Below, piece by piece: positions 16,053 through 25,087 of a stretch of DNA of 64,000 nt. The position numbers were made by a program, and so were the translations under genes. Below the pieces are notes generated by a model. It saw nothing but the letters and a program-made list of their open reading frames with translations, was not told the DNA's origin and did no database searches. The DNA comes from Candidatus Nanopelagicales bacterium (GTDB lineage Bacteria; Actinomycetota; Actinomycetes; S36-B12): contig JAGYJP010000001.1 in the NCBI GenBank assembly GCA_018402075.1, positions 372,001 through 436,000 on the forward strand. The letters run 5' to 3'. Within the stretch, counting starts at the first letter, position 1; each line of letters begins with the position of its first letter.

Positions 16053-16125
16053 TTCGCAGTCTGCACGTCCGGCACCTGAGTTATTGCTCGCTGCCAATGG
16101 CCCCAACAACTTTTATGAGGAAAAC

Positions 16126-16911
16126 ATGTCATTAGGAACACAAGTATTTTCATCTGACAGCATCACCCAATTAGCCCCCGCCGAGGTCTCGCTGACCGAT
16201 GTCAGCAAAGCCTTTGGAAGCGGCCCGGACCGGGTTGAAGTTCTGCACAACATCAATGTGACCGCCGCCCCCGGTGAGATTCTTGCCATCCTGGGTCCAA
16301 GTGGGTGCGGAAAGTCCACCCTGCTGCGACTCGTGGCCGGATTAGAAACAGCTACCTCGGGCAGTGTGTGTGTCGACGGGCACCTTGTCACCGGTATCGA
16401 TGCACAGTGTTCGGTGGTATTCCAAGAACCAAGACTGCTCCCGTGGCGATCCGTGGCAAAGAACGTACAACTTGGTGTGCGTAACTCAGGAACATCTAAC
16501 GAAATACAACCTTGGCTTGAGCTTGTAGGACTCGGTGATTTTGGTAGTTACCTGCCCAAGCAAATTTCAGGAGGCATGGCGCAACGTGCTGCGCTCGCCA
16601 GAGCACTCATTGGCCACCCGGGAGTTTTGCTCCTTGACGAACCATTTGCTGCGCTCGATGCCCTCACCCGCATGCAAATGCAAGATTTACTCGTTGAAGT
16701 GAAGGAGCGAATCGGTACCACTGTGCTTCTTGTCACCCATGATGTTGATGAAGCTCTCTACCTTGCTGATCGAATCATTGTTCTCGGCGAAAGAGGTCAA
16801 GGGATCGTGGAAACAATCTCCATTGATGCTCCTAGACCGCGTGACCGCAGCGATACCTCCACAATTCCACTCCGACGCGAACTGCTTCGACTTTTTGGCG
16901 TTCACGTGTAA
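16126..16911 (+). CDS. ssuB: Sulfonate/taurine-type ABC transporter ATPase
   Basis: ATP-binding subunit (261 aa) of an aliphatic-sulfonate-type importer. Walker A GPSGCGKST, Q-loop FQEPRLLPWRSV, signature ISGGMAQRAALARAL and Walker B VLLLDEPFAALD are all present; the sequence between Q-loop and signature matches the SsuB/TauB/NitT group. The ATG at 16126 is preferred (GAGG 5-9 bases upstream) over in-frame codons further upstream that would overlap the leader. It is the first structural gene of the operon controlled by the SAM riboswitch and leader peptide, followed by the binding protein and permease genes. Confidence 0.93.
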   Translation: MSLGTQVFSSDSITQLAPAEVSLTDVSKAFGSGPDRVEVLHNINVTAAPGEILAILGPSGCGKSTLLRLVAGLETATSGSVCVDGHLVTGIDAQCSVVFQEPRLLPWRSVAKNVQLGVRNSGTSNEIQPWLELVGLGDFGSYLPKQISGGMAQRAALARALIGHPGVLLLDEPFAALDALTRMQMQDLLVEVKERIGTTVLLVTHDVDEALYLADRIIVLGERGQGIVETISIDAPRPRDRSDTSTIPLRRELLRLFGVHV

Positions 16912-16970
16912 ACGAATTTACTAAAACTCAATACACCCACAACTCATTAGATCTCGAAAGGATCAACACC

Positions 16971-17972
16971 ATGAATCGCACAACCACTGCCATGACCACC
17001 CTCGCAGGACTCACCGCAATCAGCATCACCCTGAGCGGTTGCGTCAGCGGCGAAGGATCCAGCGACGCTGGTGGCGGAGCGCAGACAGTGAGCTTGGATT
17101 ACGCCTACTGGAACCCATTGAGCTTGGTGGTCCGCGATCAAAAGTGCATAGAAAACGCACTCGGCGAAGGATCCACCGTCAACTGGGTCTTGTCCACGGG
17201 AAGCAACAAAGCCAATGAGAATCTCAACGCGGAGGTAATCGATATCGGATCGACCGCAGGCGTCGCTTCCTTTGTTGCTCGGGCAAATGGAGCAGCAATC
17301 AAAACAATAGGTGTGTTTTCACAACCTGAATGGGCGGCCATTGTTGTCCCCGCTGATTCAACCATCTCATCAGTGGAGCAACTCAAGGGAACGAAAATCG
17401 CTGCGACAAAAGGCACCGACCCGTACTTCTTCCTTCTACAAGCACTCAATGAAGCGGGAATGACTGAATCTGATGTCGAAATCATCAACCTTCAGCATTC
17501 AGATGGTCAAGCAGCTTTGGCGCGTGGTGATGTTCAGGCATGGGCTGGGCTGGATCCAATCATGGCGACAACCGAAGTGAAAGACGGCGCTCAACTCATT
17601 TACCGCAATATCGACTTCAACTCATATGGCGTGCTCAATGGCCGGGAAGCCTTCCTTGAAGAACAACCCGAATTAGTCGATCAGGTTCTCAATTGCTACG
17701 AAGAAGCACGCACGTGGATCATTGATAACCCACAGGATGCCGCAAACCTTTTGGCACAGGAGGCATCCCTCGAGCCAGACATTGCCAGCAAGGTGCTCAC
17801 TGAGCGCACAGTTGTAGATATCTCGCTCGTGCCTGGCGATGCTCAACAGCAGGTCCTCGAGACAATCCTTCCGACTCTCGTGGCTGAAGGTCAGGTTCGC
17901 TCAGAAGAAGAAGCGCTTGCAGCTCTCGATACCCAGTACGACACCTCATTCGCTGAACGAGCGACCTCATGA
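16971..17972 (+). CDS. ssuA: Sulfonate-type ABC transporter substrate-binding lipoprotein
   Basis: 333-aa lipoprotein: signal peptide MNRTTTAMTTLAGLTAISIT followed by lipobox LSGC, then an SsuA/NMT1-type periplasmic fold (IDIGSTAGVASFVARANGA, VEQLKGTKIAATKGTDP, ALARGDVQAWAGLDPIMA). It binds the substrate outside the membrane and delivers it to the permease. The start overlap with the next gene (17969-17972, ATGA) shows tight coupling. Sulfonate specificity is inferred from the riboswitch and neighbouring metY; nitrate or other ligands share this fold. Confidence 0.92.
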   Translation: MNRTTTAMTTLAGLTAISITLSGCVSGEGSSDAGGGAQTVSLDYAYWNPLSLVVRDQKCIENALGEGSTVNWVLSTGSNKANENLNAEVIDIGSTAGVASFVARANGAAIKTIGVFSQPEWAAIVVPADSTISSVEQLKGTKIAATKGTDPYFFLLQALNEAGMTESDVEIINLQHSDGQAALARGDVQAWAGLDPIMATTEVKDGAQLIYRNIDFNSYGVLNGREAFLEEQPELVDQVLNCYEEARTWIIDNPQDAANLLAQEASLEPDIASKVLTERTVVDISLVPGDAQQQVLETILPTLVAEGQVRSEEEALAALDTQYDTSFAERATS

Positions 17973-18793
17973 CAGTGACCACACAACACGTAGAATCCAC
18001 GGACAAGACCACTCGGGAGGAAGTGCGGCAAAACAATCGTCGAGTGAGTTGGGCAGGAGCCGCCCTACTTGGCATGATTCTCCCCGCAACATTGCTCCTG
18101 TTGTGGCAATGGTTGTCCACCAACGGTTCATATTCCGCAAGCCAACTACCCACACCGAGCGCAGTGGGCTCAGCCCTCTTAGAACTCATTGAGCGCGGAA
18201 CATATTGGACTCACGTCGCCATCAGTGTGCAGCGCGTACTCCTCGGCTTCGCGATTGGCGCAACGGCCGGATTGGCAATTGGCTCGCTCGTGGGTTTATC
18301 TCCACGAGCGAGCTCACTGCTCTCACCCACTATTCAGGCTATTCGTGCGGTGCCATCCCTTGCATGGGTTCCACTTCTTGTGCTGTGGATGGGGATTTAC
18401 GAGGGTCCAAAAGTCACTCTTGTAGCCATTGGTGCGTTCTTCCCCGTGTTCACCACGGTCGCCTCTGGGTTCATGCACACTGACCGCAAGTTAATTGAAG
18501 TTGGTCGGGCATACGGATTATCCGGCGTCAAATTGGTCACCGGAATTCTTCTCCCCGCAGCAGCACCCACTATTTTCGCTGGTCTGCGACTTGGCCTTGC
18601 CCAAAGCTGGCTATTCGTTGTGGCAGCAGAGTTGATTGCCAGTTCCAAAGGACTTGGCTTCCTCTTAATTGATAGCCAAAACACATCCAGGACCGACATT
18701 CTTTTACTGGCAATCATCAGCCTTGCGATTCTGGGGAAAACAACCGACCTCATTTTGGCGACGATCGAAAAACGCACACTGAAGTGGATTTAG
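17969..18793 (+). CDS. ssuC: Sulfonate-type ABC transporter permease
   Basis: 274-aa inner-membrane subunit with about six spans and the cytoplasmic coupling loop VGRAYGLSGVKLVTGILLPAA, the EAA-type motif of SsuC/TauC permeases. It overlaps the binding-protein gene by 4 bases. Gene order ATPase, binding protein, permease differs from the E. coli ssu order but is common in actinobacteria. Together with the two upstream genes it completes one importer. Confidence 0.93.
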   Translation: MTVTTQHVESTDKTTREEVRQNNRRVSWAGAALLGMILPATLLLLWQWLSTNGSYSASQLPTPSAVGSALLELIERGTYWTHVAISVQRVLLGFAIGATAGLAIGSLVGLSPRASSLLSPTIQAIRAVPSLAWVPLLVLWMGIYEGPKVTLVAIGAFFPVFTTVASGFMHTDRKLIEVGRAYGLSGVKLVTGILLPAAAPTIFAGLRLGLAQSWLFVVAAELIASSKGLGFLLIDSQNTSRTDILLLAIISLAILGKTTDLILATIEKRTLKWI

Positions 18794-18823
18794 CCATCCA
18801 ATGGATTTGGCAAAAGGAGCAAC

Positions 18824-20116
18824 ATGACTGACCGTGAATTTGGTTTTCGCACCCGTGCACTGCACGCAGGTGGAACACCCGATCCGACCACGGGCGCGCG
18901 TGCCGTGCCGATTTACCAAACAACAAGTTTTATTTTTGAGAATACTCAAGACGCGGCAACCCTTTTTGCATTGCAAAAGTATGGCAATATCTACTCGCGA
19001 ATCGGCAATCCAACCGTCGCGGCCCTCGAGGAAAGAATCGCCTCACTAGAAGGTGGTCTGGGCGCAGTAGCAACAGCAAGCGGCCAAGCCGCGGAATTTT
19101 GCACCTTCGCAGCCTTGGCTGGCACGGGAGACTCCATTGTGGCTTCATCCGCTCTTTATGGAGGAACGGTGACTCAACTCGATGTCACCCTGCGCAGGTT
19201 CGGTGTCGACACGACATTCGTTAGTTCTGATAAGCCTGCAGACTTCGCCGCCGCAATCAAGCCCAATACCAAAGCAATCTTTGCGGAAGTTGTATCCAAC
19301 CCGTCAAGTCAAGTGGCCGATATTCGAGGTCTCGCAGACGTTGCACACGAAGCTGGGATTCCACTGGTTGTTGATGCCACAACAGTTACACCATATTTAT
19401 GCCGTCCCATTGAATTCGGTGCTGACATTGTGATCCATTCAGCAACCAAATTCCTCGGCGGTCACGGCACAACCCTAGGTGGCGTAATTGTCGATGCCGG
19501 CACATTCGATTGGGGCAACGGGAATTTCCCCACCATGACCGAGCCCGTGGATTCCTACGGAGGAATCAAGTGGTGGGACAACTTCGGTGAATATGGCTTC
19601 TTGACCAAACTCAGAACGGAGCAACTCCGCGATATTGGTCCCGCGCTTGCGCCCCATAGCGCATTTCTTCTCTTGCAGGGTGTGGAGACACTTCCGCAAC
19701 GCATGGAAGAACATGTAGCCAACGCTCACGAGATTGCCAACCGGCTAAATGGTGATCCCAGAGTCGCGTGGGTTTCGTATGCCGGCTTACCGGAGCACCG
19801 ACACCACCAACGAGCTCTGGAGTACACCCCTCGTGGCCCTGGAGCAGTGTTCTCCTTTGGAATTGCCGGTGGATACGCCGCGGCAGAGAAGTTCATCAAC
19901 AACGTCCAACTACTCAGCCACTTAGCAAATATCGGAGATTCCCGGACTTTAGTTATTCACCCAGCGAGCACAACGCACCAGCAACTTAATGCCGAACAGC
20001 TTGAGGCTGCAGGTGTTCCTGCTGACCTGGTGCGCATCAGTGTTGGTTTAGAGGATGTGGACGATATCTGGTGGGATATTGATCAGGCCCTCACAATTGC
20101 GACGGAGGATAAGTAA
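18824..20116 (+). CDS. metY: O-acetylhomoserine sulfhydrylase (MetY), PLP-dependent
   Basis: Converts O-acetylhomoserine and sulfide to homocysteine, feeding methionine synthesis; cytoplasmic PLP enzyme of the Cys/Met metabolism family. At 430 aa it has family length. The N-terminal TRALHAGGTPDPTTGARAVP, the YSRIGNPTVAALEERIASLE segment and the PLP lysine in IHSATKFLGGHGTTLGG are diagnostic. A GGAG lies 8 bases upstream. It sits 30 bp after the permease gene, in the riboswitch-controlled operon, and connects sulfonate uptake to methionine formation. Confidence 0.95.
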   Translation: MTDREFGFRTRALHAGGTPDPTTGARAVPIYQTTSFIFENTQDAATLFALQKYGNIYSRIGNPTVAALEERIASLEGGLGAVATASGQAAEFCTFAALAGTGDSIVASSALYGGTVTQLDVTLRRFGVDTTFVSSDKPADFAAAIKPNTKAIFAEVVSNPSSQVADIRGLADVAHEAGIPLVVDATTVTPYLCRPIEFGADIVIHSATKFLGGHGTTLGGVIVDAGTFDWGNGNFPTMTEPVDSYGGIKWWDNFGEYGFLTKLRTEQLRDIGPALAPHSAFLLLQGVETLPQRMEEHVANAHEIANRLNGDPRVAWVSYAGLPEHRHHQRALEYTPRGPGAVFSFGIAGGYAAAEKFINNVQLLSHLANIGDSRTLVIHPASTTHQQLNAEQLEAAGVPADLVRISVGLEDVDDIWWDIDQALTIATEDK

Positions 20117-20607
20117 TGGCCTCGCAAGAGTCAGTCTGGAATGCACCAAGCGCACGGGAACGCCTTGGAATACTGGAACAGGCAAAAACTATTGCAATCG
20201 TAGGTGCCTCGAATAACTCTGCTCGTGCCTCGTACTTCGTTGGCACATACCTTTTATCCAGCTCCGACTTCACCGTGTGGTTTGTTAACCCTCGAGAAAG
20301 TGAGATCTTGGGTCACACCGCCTATGCAAGCCTGGAGGATCTTCCAGCAGCTCCGGATATTGTCGATGTTTTTCGTAAACCCAGTGACCTTCCTGAAGTT
20401 CTCGATCAAGCAATTGCTGCATCCGCCACAACATTGTGGCTGCAATTGGGTATTGAGGATCCGGAAATCGCCCAACGGGGTCACGAGGCTGGATTGAATG
20501 TGGTCATGAATCGCTGTATAAAGATTGAACATGCCCGATTCCATGGTGGGTTGCATCTCGCTGGATTCAACACCGGAGTAATTCGATCCACCCGGTCGGT
20601 CACGTGA
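20116..20607 (+). CDS. CoA-binding domain protein (Rossmann fold)
   Basis: 163-aa single-domain protein of the CoA_binding_2 type: TIAIVGASNNSARASYFVG is the nucleotide-binding loop, followed by FVNPRESEILGHTAY, APDIVDVFRKPSD and the GLNVVMNRCIKIEHARF end typical of the family. The biochemical role of these stand-alone domains is unsettled. It overlaps metY by one base and the following gene by 4 bases, so it belongs to the sulfur operon; such genes commonly accompany metY in actinobacteria. Confidence 0.9.
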   Translation: MASQESVWNAPSARERLGILEQAKTIAIVGASNNSARASYFVGTYLLSSSDFTVWFVNPRESEILGHTAYASLEDLPAAPDIVDVFRKPSDLPEVLDQAIAASATTLWLQLGIEDPEIAQRGHEAGLNVVMNRCIKIEHARFHGGLHLAGFNTGVIRSTRSVT

Positions 20608-22391
20608 GCGCACCTGAACTCATTGGCGACACCTGGTGGGGAACGGGCGGGCGCAAGCTTTCACTGTCCGATTTTCGCGGCCGATTCTTACTTCTGGACT
20701 TTTGGACCCTGTGCTGTGTGAATTGTCACCACGTATTGGCGGAGTTACGGCCGATTGAGGCTGAGTTTGCCGACACTCTCACAGTAGTGGGAATTCACTC
20801 CCCCAAATTTGAGTTCGAAAAAGATGCTGCATCCGTCAAAAGCGCGGTTCAACGCCACGGTATTGATCATCCGGTTCTCAACGATCCGGAAATGGCCACG
20901 TGGCGCTCATATAACGTGCGGGCTTGGCCCACCTTAATTCTGATCGATCCACTGGGTGACATTGTCGGCACCTGGTCAGGTGAGGGACACGGTCACGCCA
21001 TTGCTGCGACTTTGAACGAGTTAATTCCTCAATATAAAGAATCACTGCTACGAGGCGAAGGACTTTTCCGCGCTGAAGACTCTCCTGAGGACACCTATCT
21101 GCAACCGGGAAAAATCGAAACCCTTGACTCGGAACACGTACTCATCAGCGACAGTGGACATCACTCGCTGGCGATTGCCCTCATAACGGCACCCAACCAA
21201 CCTCTGCGGCGAATTGGAACTGGGGAACGTGGATTCAATGATGGCAATTTTGAACTGGCAGAGTTCAACGAACCCTATGGAACTGTTGTCCTGCCCCCAG
21301 ATATTGCCGACGAGGTTGGCTACCAGGTTGTGGTCGCTGACACGGTCAATCACGCCCTGCGCGGGCTCAATCTGATCGAGGGCACGGTCACGACCATTGC
21401 GGGCACAGGCCAGCAGTGGCGTCCCGGCGATCCCACATCTGGCAACGCGACAACCACCCGCCTCACTACTCCTTGGGATGTGGCCTGGTTCAACAATCTT
21501 GTGTACATCGCAATGGCCGGGGACCACCGAATTTGGATATTTGATCCTCTTGCGCAAACAGTCAATGTTGTTGCAGGAACCACTCATGAGGGCTTGGTGG
21601 ATGGAGCTGTAAGCGATGCTTGGTTTGCTCAACCATCAGCCCTGACCGTCACCGAAGACTCACTGTGGATTGCTGATTCAGAGACGTCAGCTTTGCGGCG
21701 CATTCACCACGATGCTGTGACTACGAGCGTAGGGGCCGGCCTATACGACTTTGGTCATGTGGATGGAACTGGTGATGTTGCCCGTCTTCAGCACCCACTG
21801 GGCTTGGCAGTTCATTCCGACGGCTCAATCTTTATCGCCGATACATATAACAGCTCCATTCGTCGATTTGATCCGCAGACAAATACTGTCTCCACAATTA
21901 CGCGCGATCTTGCAGAACCAAGTGATCTCAGTTTCTCCGCCGATGGTCTTTCGATTCTCGTTGTTGAGTCTGCTTCGGGGAATATCACCACAATCCCCAT
22001 TGGACAGTCCACAACTGTCACTGGTCAAGCAATGCGTACCGTACGCCCGGAGCTTGATATAGCCGCTGGTCCAGTGACCGTGAAGGTGACTTTCACTCCA
22101 CCACCAGGAGAAAAGATTGATGACCGATACGGCCCGTCAACTCAACTTTCCATCAGCGCATCCCCAGCACACCTGATTCTCAACGGCGAAGCAACGGGTT
22201 CCGATCTAGTGCGCACTGTGGTTATTAATCCTGATGTTGAATCTGGAGTTCTTCATATCGCGGCAAAAGGTGCTTCCTGTGATGCAGACTCTGAGCACGG
22301 GGCCTGTCACATGCATCAGCAGGACTGGGGAGTACCGGTGCGGATTACTCCAAACGGAACACCAACAATTCACTTGATATTAGCGAACTAG
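20604..22391 (+). CDS. Thioredoxin-fold / NHL-repeat protein (NHLRC2-like)
   Basis: 595 aa in three parts: an N-terminal thioredoxin-like domain with LLDFWTLCCVNCHHVLAEL (CxxC in CVNC, about residues 38-41), a six-bladed NHL beta-propeller (repeats such as VVVADTVNHALRGL, LWIADSETSALRRI, IFIADTYNSSIRRF), and a C-terminal beta-sandwich (about residues 480-595). This is the architecture of animal NHLRC2. No signal peptide is seen, so it is probably cytoplasmic. It is the last gene of the sulfur operon, overlapping the CoA-binding gene by 4 bases. A redox or protein-maintenance role is inference. Confidence 0.88.
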   Translation: MSAPELIGDTWWGTGGRKLSLSDFRGRFLLLDFWTLCCVNCHHVLAELRPIEAEFADTLTVVGIHSPKFEFEKDAASVKSAVQRHGIDHPVLNDPEMATWRSYNVRAWPTLILIDPLGDIVGTWSGEGHGHAIAATLNELIPQYKESLLRGEGLFRAEDSPEDTYLQPGKIETLDSEHVLISDSGHHSLAIALITAPNQPLRRIGTGERGFNDGNFELAEFNEPYGTVVLPPDIADEVGYQVVVADTVNHALRGLNLIEGTVTTIAGTGQQWRPGDPTSGNATTTRLTTPWDVAWFNNLVYIAMAGDHRIWIFDPLAQTVNVVAGTTHEGLVDGAVSDAWFAQPSALTVTEDSLWIADSETSALRRIHHDAVTTSVGAGLYDFGHVDGTGDVARLQHPLGLAVHSDGSIFIADTYNSSIRRFDPQTNTVSTITRDLAEPSDLSFSADGLSILVVESASGNITTIPIGQSTTVTGQAMRTVRPELDIAAGPVTVKVTFTPPPGEKIDDRYGPSTQLSISASPAHLILNGEATGSDLVRTVVINPDVESGVLHIAAKGASCDADSEHGACHMHQQDWGVPVRITPNGTPTIHLILAN

Positions 22392-23158
22392 GTACCTTGC
22401 GATGGCCTTTTCTCGCTTAACTGCTGCTGCAACACTGCCACCATCGACTTCAATTCATTAAGCTCCTGCATCACTTCCACAGATGGATCGGGCTTGTTCT
22501 GCTTTAGCAAAGTCGCAGATAGCCCAGCCGTCGCAGCACCCAACATGCTGATCCCCGTCAACATAATCAACACCGCAACAGCTCTACCAGTCCACGTCAC
22601 CGGTACGAAATCTCCGTAACCAACGGTTGTAATCGTTTCGAACATCCACCAGAGTGCGTCGGGAAGAGATTCAATGTCGGCACCCTTAGCGCCTCGCTCG
22701 GCGCTAAGTACTGTGAGCGAGCCAACCCAAACAATGATCACTGTGCCCAATGCGGCTGTCGTGAGTGCGCCTCCAGAAAAAAAGCCCTTACCTTTCGAAA
22801 GGATTCCATTTTTGGTAAACGCATGGAGAGCTCGCAGGGCTCGAAGCTGCGGCACCAACACGGTAAGTGTGTCGAGCCAATTTCGACGGAAGAAATGACG
22901 CTTTTGGGTAGTGACAATGAACCGGAAAAGTAGATCGATGGCAAACAGAGCCCACAACACGTTGCCAAAGATTGTCATCCAATGAAACCACGTGGCACGC
23001 GGGTCAGGCCAAATTATTTGAATGGAGAAAGTGAACAGGTACACCAGAGCCAGCGCAGATAACAGCCAAGAAGTCTTCTGCGTGTAGGCATTGATAAAGA
23101 CATCTCGCTTGTTATCCAAGGTGGTAATCGTCGTCTGGGGCGTGGAATCTGTAGGCAT
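22388..23158 (-). CDS. Voltage-gated-type potassium channel
   Basis: 256-aa integral membrane protein with a voltage-sensor-like N-terminal part (four spans, with RFIVTTQKRHFFRRNW and LRALRALHAF resembling an Arg-containing S4), a pore helix and the K+ selectivity filter TVGYGDFVPVT. The final 40 residues (VMQELNELKSMVAVLQQQL) form a coiled coil that could hold the tetramer. Its end overlaps the convergent NHL-protein gene by 4 bases. Potassium selectivity follows from TVGYGD; gating is inferred. Confidence 0.9.
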   Translation of the reverse strand: MPTDSTPQTTITTLDNKRDVFINAYTQKTSWLLSALALVYLFTFSIQIIWPDPRATWFHWMTIFGNVLWALFAIDLLFRFIVTTQKRHFFRRNWLDTLTVLVPQLRALRALHAFTKNGILSKGKGFFSGGALTTAALGTVIIVWVGSLTVLSAERGAKGADIESLPDALWWMFETITTVGYGDFVPVTWTGRAVAVLIMLTGISMLGAATAGLSATLLKQNKPDPSVEVMQELNELKSMVAVLQQQLSEKRPSQGT

Positions 23159-23213
23159 GCAGGGATGCTATCCACAAATATGAGGAATCTTTGTGACCTA
23201 GGAGGGCTCGAAA

Positions 23214-23609
23214 CTATTTTTTCGGTGGGCCGCCGGGTGGATCAGCCTGGTGTAAATCGTGTAGGTACTCATCCCACGCTTGCTTCTGCGGATCCTCGAC
23301 TGAAGAGCCTCCCTTGGGGGTAAAGCCCTGTTGATTTTTCCCCGCCTCCGTGGTGATGCGCTCTGTGCGCGCACGCAGGTAACGTGCCACAGATTTGGTG
23401 AGGCTTCCGTGCTTGCGATAATGATTCCACACAAAGACTGCAAAGAGGCCGATCAGTGGCCATTGAATCGAATAGACAATTGCTCGATTCACGCCTTCCA
23501 TGGCTCTGCTCACTTCAATAATTGTTGCAGATGTGCATAAGGCGAGAACAAGAATGAGCGGAATGTGCAAGGTCCAGAAGTCTTTCCAAAATCTCTTGGT
23601 ATCGGTCAC
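23214..23609 (-). CDS. Small two-helix membrane protein at the end of the cytochrome oxidase operon
   Basis: 131 aa with two spans (HIPLILVLALCTSATIIEVS and AIVYSIQWPLIGLFAVFVW) and a basic, Pro-rich cytoplasmic tail. Its start overlaps the stop of the CopD-like gene by 4 bases, so it is the last gene of the oxidase operon. I do not recognise a named family; subunit IV or assembly roles are possible but unsupported by motif. Confidence 0.7.
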   Translation of the reverse strand: MTDTKRFWKDFWTLHIPLILVLALCTSATIIEVSRAMEGVNRAIVYSIQWPLIGLFAVFVWNHYRKHGSLTKSVARYLRARTERITTEAGKNQQGFTPKGGSSVEDPQKQAWDEYLHDLHQADPPGGPPKK

Positions 23610-25087
23610 TGGTTCACCTCCATATGTTCAGGTTCTACTCGACGAGTTTGGTGCTCCAAGGAGCGTGAATGTATCCACACAATTAATAGAAGCCCAAGAA
23701 CCCCCAGGGTGACGAACACCGTTCCAATATCCAGTGGTAGTTCCCGCTGGAGCAACTGCCAGTAGACCACGGCACACCAGCCAACGAAAAAAATAATGAG
23801 GGCCGCCACGGATGGTGTGCGGTACTGATCCGCGAAGAACAGAAGTCCCGCACCTGTCACGACCACAAAGACCACAAATGCTGCAACTTGAGTTCCAATC
23901 ACATTCGCCAAGGCTCCCGATTGCATGATTTCGGCGACCACGAAGATGAGAACCACCATGAGTATGGCTGCAGCTTCGGGGTACTTGGCGAGTAATCCTT
24001 TCTGGGCAACTCTGGCTAAGGCTGGGTAAAAGTGAACGAGAGCCAGTGGTAGTCCGAGCGCAAGCAAGGCCAAGACACCAAAGTTGATTGGTTCAGCGGC
24101 AACCGCGAATGCTGGTGGTGCGGTGCGAGACAGGGCAACCGCCAAACCAATGACCGCACCCATCCAGAGCAACTCACCCGAAGCCAATTGCACCAGTTGC
24201 CGCGGAGCACTTTCACCGGGTGAGTGGGCTAACTCCTGCCGATGCCGCCACCCAAATCCGACGAGAACAACAACAATGGTGACTTTTGCAATGATGATCG
24301 CACCGTAAGTGGAAGTGAGATACGGGGCAATTCCATCGACTCGCATTGAGGCATTGAGCAGTCCTGACTCAACCACCACCACAACGGATATCGCGGCGAG
24401 CAAGCTGTACCGATTGATCACTATTCGAGAAAGGTTCTCACTCGTTTTCACGTACCACACTAGAGCGACGAGACCCCCAATCCAGACGCCCATGAACACG
24501 AGATGGAAACCCAGAGCGATGCTGGCGGCATTGTGTCCCTCTGATATTCCCGAATGTCCGGTGAGACCAGGCAGGAATGCCGCCGTTGCGGCAAGGCCAA
24601 CAACAATCCACCCGGTGACTTTGCCCAAAACAACCCACCCAAGAAGTGCCACAAGTGACACGAGGACAAATTGCGCCAGAATCACTTGCCCCACCGTTGT
24701 TTGGGTCAGCAAGGATTGCAAAATCACCAGGTTCAACGACTCACCCGCACTCAGGGCAAGAACTTCAGACACCGTGAGTACAGATTGGAACACGAGGGTA
24801 ACCAGCCAGATGAGGGCAAAAACGCTGGTGAGCTTTCCCAAAAGTGCGTGCGGCCTTTCATTGAGTACTCCGCCGACCAGTGCAAAGCCGAGGGTGCACG
24901 CCATGGCGATGTCTCGGACAATCAAATCAATGGGTAATCCAAACAATGTGTAGACAGGAACAACAGGGATTCCGACCAACTGAGTTTCAGTTAATCCGCC
25001 AATGGAGGCGAGGACAATGAGCGCAACGGGAACAGCGGAAAACAGGAGTGCGAAATAAGCCCAAGGGCTTCGCAAACGCATGGTCAC
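23606..25087 (-). CDS. CopD-domain multispan membrane protein (copper handling, oxidase operon)
   Basis: 493 aa with roughly twelve membrane spans. The middle segment GHNAASIALGFHLVFMGVWIGGLVALVWYV matches the CopD copper-resistance domain, including the His and the VWIGGL turn. Other actinobacterial proteins fuse such a domain to CtaG; here ctaG is a separate gene at 29486. Overlaps of 4 bases on both sides place it within the oxidase operon, so a role in copper delivery to CuA/CuB is a reasonable inference. Confidence 0.8.
   Translation of the reverse strand: MTMRLRSPWAYFALLFSAVPVALIVLASIGGLTETQLVGIPVVPVYTLFGLPIDLIVRDIAMACTLGFALVGGVLNERPHALLGKLTSVFALIWLVTLVFQSVLTVSEVLALSAGESLNLVILQSLLTQTTVGQVILAQFVLVSLVALLGWVVLGKVTGWIVVGLAATAAFLPGLTGHSGISEGHNAASIALGFHLVFMGVWIGGLVALVWYVKTSENLSRIVINRYSLLAAISVVVVVESGLLNASMRVDGIAPYLTSTYGAIIIAKVTIVVVLVGFGWRHRQELAHSPGESAPRQLVQLASGELLWMGAVIGLAVALSRTAPPAFAVAAEPINFGVLALLALGLPLALVHFYPALARVAQKGLLAKYPEAAAILMVVLIFVVAEIMQSGALANVIGTQVAAFVVFVVVTGAGLLFFADQYRTPSVAALIIFFVGWCAVVYWQLLQRELPLDIGTVFVTLGVLGLLLIVWIHSRSLEHQTRRVEPEHMEVNQ

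Noticed and set aside
24309..24953. Plus-strand frame of 214 aa opposite the CopD-like gene
   Set aside because: Thr/Pro/Arg-rich antisense shadow of a well-supported membrane protein gene; no family-like sequence.
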